Positions 1-8,233 of a DNA stretch of 47,628 nt are shown here, one piece after another (positions within the stretch are counted from its first letter, which is position 1; each line of letters opens with the position of its first letter). The translations under genes were made by a program, and so were the position numbers. This DNA comes from Actinomycetes bacterium (GTDB taxonomy: Bacteria > Actinomycetota > Acidimicrobiia > Acidimicrobiales > UBA8190). The stretch lies in NCBI GenBank assembly GCA_021826725.1, contig JAKAYQ010000002.1:1-47628 (forward strand), read 5' to 3'. A model generated the notes under the pieces. It was not told where the DNA came from. It did no database searches and was given only the letters and a program-made list of their open reading frames with translations.

Positions 1-25
1 TACCTGGCGTCGGATCGGCCGGCCG

Positions 26-157
26 TCAGCGGGGGGGAACCAGCGAGAGCAGGGCGGCGGCACCGCCCACGGCCACCACCAACCACGCGTAGCGGCGCAC
101 AGCGGCCAGCACGGCCCTCGTCGCCCGCTGCCAGCGGCTCCGGGTGGACGGCGTCAC
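26..157 (-). CDS. Small single-pass membrane peptide, 43 aa, coupled to the Liv transporter
   Basis: The GTG start overlaps the TGA stop of the upstream Liv fusion gene by four bases (GTGA), the same coupling used between the binding protein and the fusion. The predicted peptide has a basic N-terminal half (TRSRWQRATRAVLAAVRRY) followed by one hydrophobic helix of about 17 residues (about residues 25-41) ending in VPPR. This is a plausible one-helix inner-membrane protein with a cytosolic basic tail, perhaps a transporter accessory subunit. I recognise no family, and high G+C makes short open frames common, so the reading rests on the exact overlap and the charge/hydrophobicity pattern. Confidence 0.4.
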   Translation of the reverse strand: MTPSTRSRWQRATRAVLAAVRRYAWLVVAVGGAAALLSLVPPR

Positions 158-3100
158 GGCCGGTTCCCAGCACCGACTGGGGCCCCCACGCGTGCCGAGT
201 CGAGGTCTTCCGACGCCAGGTACGAGGCGACGACCGCCGGGTCCTGCAGGACCGACGCCGCCACCCCGTCGGCGATCACCTCGCCGACATGGAGGCACAC
301 GAGCCGGTCGGCCACCGAGGAGATGAGCGGCACGTCGTGCTCGATCACCACGAACGCCGTGCCGCTCTGCTCACGCAGGCCCAGGATGAGCTCGGCCAAC
401 GTGTCGGACTCGCGCTGCGCCACACCGGCCGTCGGCTCGTCCAGGAGCAGCACCCGGGGTTCGTGCCCGATGGCGCACGCCAGCTCCACCACGCGCCGCA
501 TGCCGGTCGAGAGATCCCCGACGAGCCGGGTGGCGAACCGGGTGAGCCCGAAACGGCCGAGGAGCTCATCGGCGCGCTCTGCCACCTCCGACTCCGCGCG
601 CTCGACGGCGACAAGGCCGAGCGCGCCAGCCAACGGATCGCGCACCGACACGTGCCGCTCGAGCGCCGTGGCAAGCGCCTCGGCAACCGTCATGCTTGGC
701 CACAGCCGCACGTCCTGGAACACCCGCCCGAGCCCGAGCCGAGCCCGCGCCGCGGGGCGGAGGTGGGTGACGTCGTGGCCGTCCAGCCGGACGCTGCCGG
801 TATCGGGCCGGGTGAACCCTGAGCACAGGTCGAACACGGTGGTCTTGCCGGCGCCGTTCGCCCCGATGATGCCCAGGATCTCACCCGGCGCGACCGAAAA
901 GGACACGTCGCGCAGGGCGACCACGCCACCGAAATGCTTGGAGACCCCCACGACAGAGAAGACAGCCGCACCACCACCAGCCAAAGCAGGAACCACCGCA
1001 CCGGGCACCAACGGCCACCCCACCGCATCCGCCCCTCCACCCACGTCAGGCCGTTCCACCCCGGCAAGCAGGGCCACCACGTCGTCGACGGACATCGGGC
1101 GATCTCCCACCGTCCATCCGGCGCCGTCCAGGACACCAGCACCCACCCCAGGCACGACCGCGGCGGCCGACGGCTCGGCCTCGCCGGTTGGAAGCCCGGC
1201 GATCAATTCGGCGACGTCGATGGGCCCGGACGGGGCCGCTGCAGCGCCCGCCGGGTTGCGGGGGGCTGGCCGCTTCCGATCGGCACGGTCCGCCGCACGC
1301 AGGAACACCGACCGCAGCAGGTCCGGCTGCGACGACAGATCGGGCGTCGGACCACTGAAGCGCACCCGCCCCCGCTCCATGAACACCGCTCGGCCGGCGA
1401 TGGCGGTGGCCACGTTGACCGACTGTTCCACCAGCACCACCGTCACGCCGCCGCTGGCGAGGTCACGCAACACCGCCAGGAGCGCCGAGACCGCCACCGG
1501 AGAGAGCCCCAGGGACAGCTCGTCGATGAGCAGGACCTTGGGACGGCACAGCAGCGACTGGGCCAGCGCCAGCATCTGCTGCTCGCCACCCGACAGCGAT
1601 CCCGCCAGCTGCTCGCGGCGCGGGCGGAGCGCGGGGAACATGTCGAGCACCCGCTCCTGTTCCACCGACGAAACGCCGCTCTCGCGGTGGCGGTGGCGTG
1701 CCGTCCACGTCCCGACCCGCAGGTTGTCGGCCACTGTCAGACCAGCGAAGACCGATCGGCCGCCGAGCACCGTCACCAGTCCCGCGCCGACGCGGTCGGC
1801 CGGGCTCCAATCACCGATGTCCCTGCCGAGGTACCGCACGGTGCCGTGCCGAGGACGAGTGATGCCGGCGATGGCCCGCAGCGTGGTGGTCTTGCCGGCT
1901 CCGTTCGTGCCGAGCAGCGCCAGGACCTCGCCCTGCGCGGCACCCAGGCTGACGTCGGCCAGGACCGTCGACCGGCCGTAGCTGACGTGCACGTGCTGCA
2001 GCTCGATCATCGCAGCACCCGTCAAGGGACCGGCGTCGGGCGCCGAGGACTCCGGCGCCGTCTGTTCGAGCGCCTCGAGGTCCTCGAGCGCGCCCATCCG
2101 AAGTGCAGCGGTCTCCGCCGCCGACAGGCCCCGGTCGTCGCCGGGCCCGGCCGCGCCGGCCTGCCCCCGTGCTCCCGCCCGCCCGGCCAGGATCTCCGCG
2201 GCGCGGTCACCCACGCGAACGAGAAGCCCGGCGAGCCCATCGGGCATGGCCAGCAGCAGCACCAACAGCCCGCCGCCGTCGGCCACCAGCTGCCAGACCT
2301 GTGGCAGGAAGTGCACCACGCCCTCGGCGTAGACAGCACCGGCGACGGCGCCGGCGATCGATCCCAATCCCCCGATCACCGCCATGGCCAGCACGCTGAC
2401 CGACTCGCCGGGCGCGAACCCTGCGGCCGGCATGCCCGACGTGGACACCACGATCAACGATCCGGCCACTCCGGCCAGCGCTCCCGCCACGGCGAAGGCG
2501 AAAAGCCGTGACCGGACGGGGCCGATTCCATAGGCAGCGGCGGCACGCGGGTTGTCGCGCACAGCCAGGACGGCACGCCCGGACCGCGTGCGGCGGAGGT
2601 TCCGCACCGCCCACAGGCACACCACCATGGTGAGCACGCACAGCTCGTAGAACGTGCCCGGCAACGCCAGGTCGAACCGGTGGAACAGGACCGGAGGCGT
2701 CACCTCCGGAGCGACCGGGTTGGACCACGGCAGGTACGTGGGCGATAGGAGCCACGACGAGACGGGCGCAGCGAACGCCAGGGTGGCCACCGCCAGGTCG
2801 AGGCCCCGGATCCGCAGTGCGGGAAGACCGACCAGGCACGCCACGATCCCGCCCATGACAGCCGCCGCGGCCATCGCCACCAGGAACTGGACGTGGAAGT
2901 GGAAGAGCAGGGTGCCGGTGGTGGCGGCACCCACGCCGGCGAAGGCGTACTGGGCCAGGCTGATCTGACCAGCCCATCCCGACAGCACGACGAGTGACAG
3001 CGCAAGGATGACGAAGATGGCCACGTACTCGAAGGCCACCACCACCGGGGCCGAGGACACCAGGGGAACCAGGACGGCGCCGGCCAGTCCCGCCGCCAGC

Positions 3101-4191
3101 AGCACCCGGCGCGCATGACGCACCGGGCGGAGGTCGGACCAGGGAGCGGGGCCGTGCACCCGGTCTGCCCCCGGCGGTGTCTCTGCGCCCGGCGCCTGCT
3201 GCCGGCGCGCCATTGACCAGACCAGCATGCCGGCCATCACCAGCACGAAGAACACGATCTGGCTGTACACCTGGTTGTGGAAGCTCCAGAACGATGCCTG
3301 GTCGACCACGCCGAGCACCACGGACCACACGACGGTGAGCGGAAGCGACTCCATCCCCGCCAGGACAGCGGCCGCCAGTGGCGCCAGCAGCGCGCTGGCA
3401 TCGACCGGGCTGCCGACGCTCACCCCGTTGATGGGCGCTGCGAGCATCGCCCCGACCGCAGCCAGCCCGGCCGCCAGCATCCAGGTGAGCGAGCTGAGCC
3501 GGTGAACGGGGATGCCGAGCAGCACCGCTCGCTCCCGGTTGTCCGCCGCTGCCCGGATTGCTACGCCGGTCTCCGTCCGTTGCAAGAACCACCACAGCCC
3601 GGCCAGCACCACCACGACCGCGCCCAGGGCGATCAGCGCATCGCCGGTGAACGTCAGCGGGCGCACGGAGAACCGGAAGGAGAACGGCGTGTCAAGCGTC
3701 GGGGTGCCCCGCAGGTCGACGGTGCGCGGCAGCTCTACGTTGGCCGCGTTCAACAGCTCTGCGAGACCGATGGTCGCCACCGTGAACACCACGCGTGACG
3801 AGCCGGTGAACCGGCGCATCACCCGATCGATCACCCATCCCAGCACGACCGTCGCCGCCAGGCCGGCGGGCACGGCCTCGGCGTACCCCCAATGCGCGCC
3901 CGAGGAGAGCACGACGGCGATGGTGAGCCCGACGGCGCCGAGGGCGCCCTGAGCGAAGTTGACGACGCGAAAGGCCCGGTAGAGCAGAACCAGCCCCATG
4001 GCCACCATCGCCTGCAGGCCACCGAGGACAACGCCCTTCAGCACCACACCCGCGGGAAGGTGCCCCGGCAGCGTGGTGTCGGCAACCGCGTACGCCACCA
4101 GCATGGCGACCCCGATCGCCGCGGCCGCGGCCGCCCGGTGGCGGCGGCCAGGGTCTGCTCCGAGGGGCGGGGATCCCGCCGGGCCGTTCAC
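154..4191 (-). CDS. Four-domain LIV-type ABC transporter: LivH-LivM permeases fused to LivF and LivG ATPases
   Basis: Energises uptake of branched-chain amino acids or related amide/urea-like substrates delivered by the adjacent binding protein. In 1345 residues it contains, in order: a LivH-type permease (about 20-340; conserved NFAQGALG near residue 79), a LivM-type permease (about 350-690; GWAGQISLAQ near 410), a LivF-type ATPase (Walker A GTNGAGKTTT near 760, signature LSGGEQQ near 866, Walker B LLIDE near 889) and a LivG-type ATPase (Walker A GANGAGKTT near 1110, variant signature LSTGMRR near 1231, Walker B LLLDEP near 1248). These are normally four genes of roughly 290-350, 300-400, 235 and 255 residues. 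Alanine/glycine-rich linkers join the domains. I chose the GTG at 4191 because it overlaps the binding-protein stop as GTGA; an in-frame codon at 4320 would run deep into that gene. The substrate is inferred from the family only. Confidence 0.9.
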   Translation of the reverse strand: MNGPAGSPPLGADPGRRHRAAAAAAIGVAMLVAYAVADTTLPGHLPAGVVLKGVVLGGLQAMVAMGLVLLYRAFRVVNFAQGALGAVGLTIAVVLSSGAHWGYAEAVPAGLAATVVLGWVIDRVMRRFTGSSRVVFTVATIGLAELLNAANVELPRTVDLRGTPTLDTPFSFRFSVRPLTFTGDALIALGAVVVVLAGLWWFLQRTETGVAIRAAADNRERAVLLGIPVHRLSSLTWMLAAGLAAVGAMLAAPINGVSVGSPVDASALLAPLAAAVLAGMESLPLTVVWSVVLGVVDQASFWSFHNQVYSQIVFFVLVMAGMLVWSMARRQQAPGAETPPGADRVHGPAPWSDLRPVRHARRVLLAAGLAGAVLVPLVSSAPVVVAFEYVAIFVILALSLVVLSGWAGQISLAQYAFAGVGAATTGTLLFHFHVQFLVAMAAAAVMGGIVACLVGLPALRIRGLDLAVATLAFAAPVSSWLLSPTYLPWSNPVAPEVTPPVLFHRFDLALPGTFYELCVLTMVVCLWAVRNLRRTRSGRAVLAVRDNPRAAAAYGIGPVRSRLFAFAVAGALAGVAGSLIVVSTSGMPAAGFAPGESVSVLAMAVIGGLGSIAGAVAGAVYAEGVVHFLPQVWQLVADGGGLLVLLLAMPDGLAGLLVRVGDRAAEILAGRAGARGQAGAAGPGDDRGLSAAETAALRMGALEDLEALEQTAPESSAPDAGPLTGAAMIELQHVHVSYGRSTVLADVSLGAAQGEVLALLGTNGAGKTTTLRAIAGITRPRHGTVRYLGRDIGDWSPADRVGAGLVTVLGGRSVFAGLTVADNLRVGTWTARHRHRESGVSSVEQERVLDMFPALRPRREQLAGSLSGGEQQMLALAQSLLCRPKVLLIDELSLGLSPVAVSALLAVLRDLASGGVTVVLVEQSVNVATAIAGRAVFMERGRVRFSGPTPDLSSQPDLLRSVFLRAADRADRKRPAPRNPAGAAAAPSGPIDVAELIAGLPTGEAEPSAAAVVPGVGAGVLDGAGWTVGDRPMSVDDVVALLAGVERPDVGGGADAVGWPLVPGAVVPALAGGGAAVFSVVGVSKHFGGVVALRDVSFSVAPGEILGIIGANGAGKTTVFDLCSGFTRPDTGSVRLDGHDVTHLRPAARARLGLGRVFQDVRLWPSMTVAEALATALERHVSVRDPLAGALGLVAVERAESEVAERADELLGRFGLTRFATRLVGDLSTGMRRVVELACAIGHEPRVLLLDEPTAGVAQRESDTLAELILGLREQSGTAFVVIEHDVPLISSVADRLVCLHVGEVIADGVAASVLQDPAVVASYLASEDLDSARVGAPVGAGNRP

Positions 4192-5837
4192 GGGCACGAC
4201 GGCGACCGGTTCGCCGGCACACCGCCGCCAGGCGCTGCGTACGAGAAGACCCGGCCGGCGTAACAGGCCACGAAGGTTCCCTGGCGCCCGTCCTCGGAGC
4301 TGGTGGCCCCGGGGTTCCACCGCAGGAGCTCGAAGCCGGCGCTCGGGTCAGGCCGCCCCGTCCCGAAGCTCCACGGTCCGAGGGAGCCCCCGGCAGCCGA
4401 CGGTGGCAGCTCGGCGACGTCGCTCATGGCCCGGTGCAGCGTTGCCGGCGTCAGATCAGGACCCGCCGCCTGCAACAGGTCGAAGAACAGCAGCAAGGAG
4501 TCGTAGGCCCAGGGGTACGAGGGCAGGATGCCGCTGGTGGACCCGCCGTTGGCCATGGCGTAGGCGCGCAGTGCCTCGGAGCTCCGGGTCACCTGCCCAC
4601 CGCTGCCGAGGGCGAGGATCTCCCCGGCCTCGCTACCCGCGCCCGATCTCGCCACGATGTTCTGGACGAAGCCGTCCATCGAGGACGTTCCCCCGGCGAA
4701 ATACGACTGGACCACGAATTCGGGGCTGTACCCTGCCTGGTTGGCGGCACGCAGGAAGTAGATGGGCGAAACCGGGTCGCACGATGCACAGATCACCGTG
4801 GTGACCCCGCTGGACTGGAGCTGGCCGATCGCGTTCTGGGCCGCGGTCTGCAGGGTGGCGACGTCGAACTCGTAGCCCACCGCGGTGGTGATGGGATGGC
4901 CGGCGGCAGCCATCCGCTGGGCCAGGAGCTGCTCGCAGCGGACGGCCTGCGGGTTGTCGGGGTAGACGACGCCGTACACGCGCCGGTGGTCGCGCAGCGC
5001 CGGCCCGGCGTAGGCGGCGCGTGCATTGGCCATGCCCGAGCTGCCCAGGATGTCCGCCAGCGCCGCCGCGCTCGCCGTGCAGTCGGGGCCCACCGTGTAC
5101 TGGTAGGGCGCTCCCCGCTGGTACCACCCGGCGCTCTGCAGGTAGAGGCCGAACACCGGCACCTTGGCCTGCTGCAGTGCGTCCGCGTAGATCACGCTCG
5201 AGTCGATGAGCGACATGTCGGCGAAGCCGTGGAGGTTGTCGGCAACCGTCAGCGCGTCCTCCTGCGCCTGGGCGAGCCCTGAGCCCTGGTCCTCGCTGAT
5301 GAAGTCGCCCTGCCCGACGTACGGGCGGAGCACGACCTTGCGCCCGTACAGCTCGAAGTAGTGGTTGAACGTGTCGATGTAGGACTGCATGGTGTGGACC
5401 GCCTCGGCGTTGGTGCCGACCACCGTCTGGGGAACCTCCGCGTACAACAGGGACAGGATGTCCGTCGTCGCCATCCGGTAGGTGAGGGTGATCGTGGTGC
5501 GGGTCACACCGTTGGCAGTGGCGCCGCCGTTGTCGCCGTGCCAGGCCGGAAGGCAGACCGGGGCGTACGCGGACCAGGGCAGCTGGCGTTGTAGCGGCCC
5601 GCAGCGGACCCCGGCCACGGTGACGCCCGGCGAGCCGGGTGCCGCCGGCGGCGTGATCCCGGGCGGGACGGCGACCGCCGACGTGGCCGGCGTAGCCCGC
5701 GGCGCCACCACGGCAACCAGCGCGGCACCGGCCAACAGCGCGACCCCGCCGGCCATGTGCCGGGCGCCCGCCCGCCATCGGCTTCGCTGCCGCGTCTGGC
5801 GCCGTCCATGCGCGCCCCGGGATCCGACCGAGGTCAC
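4188..5837 (-). CDS. Periplasmic substrate-binding protein of LIV-type ABC transporter (LivJ-like, type I fold)
   Basis: Exported solute receptor that passes its ligand to the fused transporter encoded immediately downstream. The 549-residue product begins with a basic segment and a hydrophobic core near residues 28-45 (HMAGGVALLAGAALVAVVAP), a classical export signal. The body resembles the Peripla_BP_6 family, with text such as YRMATTDILSLL, YTVGPDC and VVQSYFAGG; it is longer than the usual 400 residues. The start is GTG at 5837: AGGAGG lies five bases upstream (5843-5848 on the plus strand). The open frame extends to 6425, but that part is proline/arginine-rich with no homology-like character. 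The stop overlaps the next gene by GTGA. The ligand cannot be read from the sequence. Confidence 0.85.
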   Translation of the reverse strand: MTSVGSRGAHGRRQTRQRSRWRAGARHMAGGVALLAGAALVAVVAPRATPATSAVAVPPGITPPAAPGSPGVTVAGVRCGPLQRQLPWSAYAPVCLPAWHGDNGGATANGVTRTTITLTYRMATTDILSLLYAEVPQTVVGTNAEAVHTMQSYIDTFNHYFELYGRKVVLRPYVGQGDFISEDQGSGLAQAQEDALTVADNLHGFADMSLIDSSVIYADALQQAKVPVFGLYLQSAGWYQRGAPYQYTVGPDCTASAAALADILGSSGMANARAAYAGPALRDHRRVYGVVYPDNPQAVRCEQLLAQRMAAAGHPITTAVGYEFDVATLQTAAQNAIGQLQSSGVTTVICASCDPVSPIYFLRAANQAGYSPEFVVQSYFAGGTSSMDGFVQNIVARSGAGSEAGEILALGSGGQVTRSSEALRAYAMANGGSTSGILPSYPWAYDSLLLFFDLLQAAGPDLTPATLHRAMSDVAELPPSAAGGSLGPWSFGTGRPDPSAGFELLRWNPGATSSEDGRQGTFVACYAGRVFSYAAPGGGVPANRSPSCP

Positions 5838-6424
5838 AGCACCCTCCTGCGCGCCGGGCATGACAATGGACCCTGCCGTGGATCCCGAGACAGGCACCAG
5901 AGCCATGGGCTCCGCCAGGGCCATGGGCTCCGGGACAGGTGCCGAGGCAACGAGCGCCTGCGGCGCCTCGCCGGCACCGCTCTGCTTCGAGCCACGTCCG
6001 ACTCGATGATGCTGGCGGTGGCACCGGCGCAAGAGAGGGGATCGCGACGCGACACGAGTCGTTGTCGGCGCGTCGGAGCGGCCACAAGAGCCCCACCACC
6101 GCCCGTGAGCTGCTGCGCAGGGAGCCGCACCCCGACGGCTACTGATTGTGGGCGGTGCGGCAGGACCCCTGTAGTCGGCACCGCAGGACGGCTGCAGCCG
6201 GCATGGGACGGACCCGTTGCGACCGGCATGAACGAGCACCTGACCGGGCCGCCCCCGGGGAACCGACTGGGCACCGGGCGGCGCCGTCGGCCAGACTGGC
6301 CGGGCCAGCCGGGGCACGCCCATCGGCGGCGGCGTACCCGGCACCGGCACCGGCACCGAGGGGAGCACCGGCCCGACGGCACGTGACGGCCGGCACGCCA
6401 CACACACACATGGAGGGACACGCA
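5838..6424. other. Divergent intergenic region, 587 bp
   Basis: No convincing gene. It separates the liv unit (minus) from the enoyl-CoA hydratase (plus) and should hold both promoters. Visible structure: the 13-mer GCCATGGGCTCCG repeated with an 18-bp period (5902-5914, 5920-5932); a 7-bp inverted repeat GCGGTGC/GCACCGC (6152-6158, 6178-6184) with a 19-bp spacer; GGCACC repeats near 6340-6360; and a short CA run just before the ribosome-binding site of the hydratase. I could not pick confident -35/-10 pairs. Confidence 0.5.
6152..6184. promoter_or_regulatory. Inverted repeat, possible operator upstream of enoyl-CoA hydratase
   Basis: Perfect 7-bp arms GCGGTGC and GCACCGC flank 19 bp and sit about 240 bp upstream of the hydratase start, on the plus-strand side of the divergent gap. 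The spacing would suit a dimeric regulator, but a single short dyad in G+C-rich DNA can arise by chance. Confidence 0.2.
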
Positions 6425-7195
6425 ATGGCAGCAGTCGAGCGAGAGCGGCGCGGGCAGATCGAGATCCTGACCATCAACCGCCCCGAGGCGCGCAACGCCA
6501 TCAACGGCGAGGTGACCGGGCTGCTGTCGGCCGCCCTCGACGAGCTTGCGGATGACAGCTCGTGCGCTGTGGTCGTCCTGACCGGCGCCGGCGACAAGGC
6601 GTTCTCGGCTGGCATGGACTTGAAGGCCTTCGCTTCGGGGGAGGGCGGCGCCATCCTGGGGGCGTCGGGTGGCTTCGCCGGCATCGCCGAGCGGGACTTC
6701 CCGAAGCCGCTGATCGCCGCGGTCAACGGCTCGTGCCTGGCCGGCGGCTGCGAGATCATGCTGTCGTGCGACCTGGTGGTCGCGGCTGAGCACGCCGTGT
6801 TCGGCATCCCCGAGGCGAAGCGCGGGCTCGTCGCCGGGGCGGGCGGGCTGTTCCGGCTCCCGCAGCGCCTGCCGCTGGCTATCGCCATGGAGCTGGCGCT
6901 CACCGGCGATCCCATCGATGCACCGCGCGCTGCGGCGCTGGGCCTGGTCAACCGGGTCGTCCCGGCAGACCGCCTCATCGACGAGGCCCTTGCCCTCGCC
7001 GCCACGGTCGCCGCCAACGCGCCCCTGGCGCTGCAGTGGTCGAAGCGGGTCATGCGCCGGGCTGCCGGGCTTACCGAGCCCGAAGCGTGGAAGCTCAACG
7101 CCGAGGCCGTGGGCATCGTCTTCTCGTCGGCTGACGCCATGGAGGGCCCGGTCGCCTTCGCCGAGAAGCGTCCCCCGGTTTGGCAGGGCAAGTAG
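6425..7195 (+). CDS. Enoyl-CoA hydratase/isomerase (crotonase family)
   Basis: Predicted to hydrate trans-2-enoyl-CoA in fatty-acid or other acyl-CoA degradation, in the cytosol. The 256-residue length is typical. The oxyanion-hole segment FSAGMDLKAF and the core LAGGCEIMLSCDLVVAAEHAVF are present. Both catalytic glutamates of classical hydratases are kept: Glu110 (GGCE) and Glu130 (IPEAK), 20 residues apart as in the rat mitochondrial enzyme. The C-terminal FAEKRPPVWQGK is also family-typical. The ATG at 6425 has GGAGG eight bases upstream; an in-frame extension to 6146 is Pro/Arg-rich and was rejected. Which acyl-CoA it uses is unknown. The adjacent liv importer could suggest branched-chain amino acid catabolism, but that is only inference. 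Confidence 0.92.
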   Translation: MAAVERERRGQIEILTINRPEARNAINGEVTGLLSAALDELADDSSCAVVVLTGAGDKAFSAGMDLKAFASGEGGAILGASGGFAGIAERDFPKPLIAAVNGSCLAGGCEIMLSCDLVVAAEHAVFGIPEAKRGLVAGAGGLFRLPQRLPLAIAMELALTGDPIDAPRAAALGLVNRVVPADRLIDEALALAATVAANAPLALQWSKRVMRRAAGLTEPEAWKLNAEAVGIVFSSADAMEGPVAFAEKRPPVWQGK

Positions 7196-7229
7196 GCCAG
7201 GCCGGTCGTGCGCCCACCCTCGTCCTGAG

Positions 7230-7673
7230 GTGCCTCGGCTGGTAGGACCGGACGCCGGGCTCCTCGTTGCCGGGCTGGCCCCGGCGCTCACCGCCGTCCG
7301 GCTGTCGCTCCACGTCCTCGGCGCCGCGGTGTGGGTGGGCGGCCAGATCACCATGGTCGGCCTGCTCCCCGCGGCGCGACGAGCGGGTCCCGACGCCCCG
7401 CGCTCGCTCGGTCGCGCCTTCTCGCGCCTCCAGTGGCCCGCGTACGTCCTGCTCGTCGGCACCGGCGTGTGGAACGTGACCGCGACGGCGGGCAACCAGG
7501 CCGCCGCCTGGAACGTGGTGCTCGGCGTCAAGATCGCCGTCGTGGCAGCCGCGGGCCTCGGCGCCTGGCTGCACGGCCGGGCCCGCTCCAAGGTTGGGCT
7601 GGCCGTGTGGGGCGCCATGGCGGCGGCAGCCTCCATCGCCGCCCTGGTGCTCGGCGTGCTGCTGGCCGGCTGA
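7230..7673 (+). CDS. CopD-like small integral membrane protein
   Basis: A 147-residue membrane protein with about four hydrophobic helices. The early segment LHVLGAAVWVGGQ resembles the helix that opens CopD/YcnJ-type copper-handling proteins and related actinobacterial membrane proteins. Later helices include LQWPAYVLLVGTGVWNV, NVVLGVKIAVVAAAGLGAWL and a final AAAASIAALVLGVLLAG. Start assigned to GTG at 7230 in the sequence CTGAGGTG, 34 bp after the hydratase stop; no better start is visible. Neighbouring oxidase genes make a role in copper delivery attractive, but metal ligands are not obvious beyond one His, so the function is inference. Confidence 0.6.
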   Translation: MPRLVGPDAGLLVAGLAPALTAVRLSLHVLGAAVWVGGQITMVGLLPAARRAGPDAPRSLGRAFSRLQWPAYVLLVGTGVWNVTATAGNQAAAWNVVLGVKIAVVAAAGLGAWLHGRARSKVGLAVWGAMAAAASIAALVLGVLLAG

Positions 7674-7713
7674 TCGGCTGACCGTGGCAATGCCGCCGGC
7701 ATCTGCGGCTGCT

Positions 7714-7731
7714 CCACCGGGGGCCCGGTGG
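7714..7731. terminator. Hairpin between CopD-like gene and tatA
   Basis: Perfect 7-bp stem CCACCGG/CCGGTGG with a four-base GGGC loop, about 40 bp after the CopD-like stop and before the tatA promoter region. No T-run follows, so it would be a G+C-type hairpin terminator or a processing stem. Confidence 0.4.
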
Positions 7732-7752
7732 TCCCGGCCACGCACCCGGTAG

Positions 7753-7758
7753 TAGTGT
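7753..7758 (+). promoter_or_regulatory. Possible -10 element for tatA
   Basis: TAGTGT fits the TANNNT pattern of actinobacterial -10 boxes, in the A+T-richest stretch of this gap. It would give a leader of about 45 nt containing GAGAGAGG ahead of the ATG at 7810. No clear -35 is visible. Confidence 0.25.
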
Positions 7759-7809
7759 GATGATGCGCCTGTCCGTTCCGGGGCGCCGCCGCGTGAGAGA
7801 GGCAGGCCC

Positions 7810-8028
7810 ATGTTCGCCGTGCTGGACTCCGACTGGGCGATCATCCTGGTCGTCGTTGCCCTGATCGTCTTCTTTGGTGGCAGCAAGCTGCCGAAGCTGT
7901 TCCACTCCCTGGGGTCGGCCCAGGCCGAGTACAAGAAGGGCATGGCCGACGCCCAGGCCAGCGGCAGCACGACCAGCGCCGCGGCAGAGACATCACCGCC
8001 CAACGAGCGACCGACGACCGGCAGCTGA
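7810..8028 (+). CDS. tatA: Sec-independent translocase protein, TatA/E type
   Basis: Pore-forming subunit of the twin-arginine translocase that exports folded proteins. The 72 residues show the standard layout: a short periplasmic N-terminus, one membrane helix (IILVVVALIVFFG), the hinge FFGGSKLPKL, an amphipathic helix (FHSLGSAQAEYKKGM) and a Ser/Thr-rich tail. The hinge matches the family FGxxKLP motif. Purine-rich GAGAGAGG lies seven to eight bases before the ATG. It stands alone without tatB/tatC and lies directly upstream of oxidase genes. The Rieske protein encoded nearby has a twin-arginine motif, so local co-evolution is plausible. TatA versus TatE or TatB cannot be settled from one small protein. 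Confidence 0.85.
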   Translation: MFAVLDSDWAIILVVVALIVFFGGSKLPKLFHSLGSAQAEYKKGMADAQASGSTTSAAAETSPPNERPTTGS

Positions 8029-8220
8029 CCCCCGGCGGCGGCGCTGCGCGTGCGGCTCGTACCGGCCAGGCATCGGTGCCAGCGTGTCACACCGTCGCTC
8101 GCGGTGCTCGTGGCCGCTCCGCTCCCCGAACAGCCAGGCAGCACGGCTGGCACACCGGCTGGCAGCACGGTAGGCACAGGGCTCGCCCGACTCGACTAGT
8201 AGGGCGAAGGACGCGTTGGC

Positions 8221-8226
8221 TAGTCT
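8221..8226 (+). promoter_or_regulatory. -10 element of leaderless coxB transcript
   Basis: TAGTCT (TANNNT) lies seven bases before the GTG at 8234, so transcription would begin at or beside the start codon. This is the usual geometry of leaderless actinobacterial mRNAs and decides the start, since no Shine-Dalgarno sequence precedes that GTG. Confidence 0.45.
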
Positions 8227-8233
8227 CCTCGGC

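Noticed and set aside
934-2511. 525-codon plus-strand frame opposite the Liv ATPases
   Set aside because: Gln/His/Arg-rich mirror frame; the minus strand carries Walker and signature motifs.
6146-6424. In-frame N-terminal extension of the enoyl-CoA hydratase
   Set aside because: Pro/Arg/Ala-rich with no similarity to crotonases; the ATG at 6425 has a good ribosome-binding site.
5838-6425. N-terminal extension of the binding protein to 6425
   Set aside because: Would place about 200 low-complexity residues before the signal peptide; AGGAGG precedes the GTG at 5837.
8216-8233. TTG start for coxB at 8216
   Set aside because: Possible, with GAAGGA four bases upstream, but the TAGTCT box lies inside this extension at the right distance for a leaderless start at 8234.
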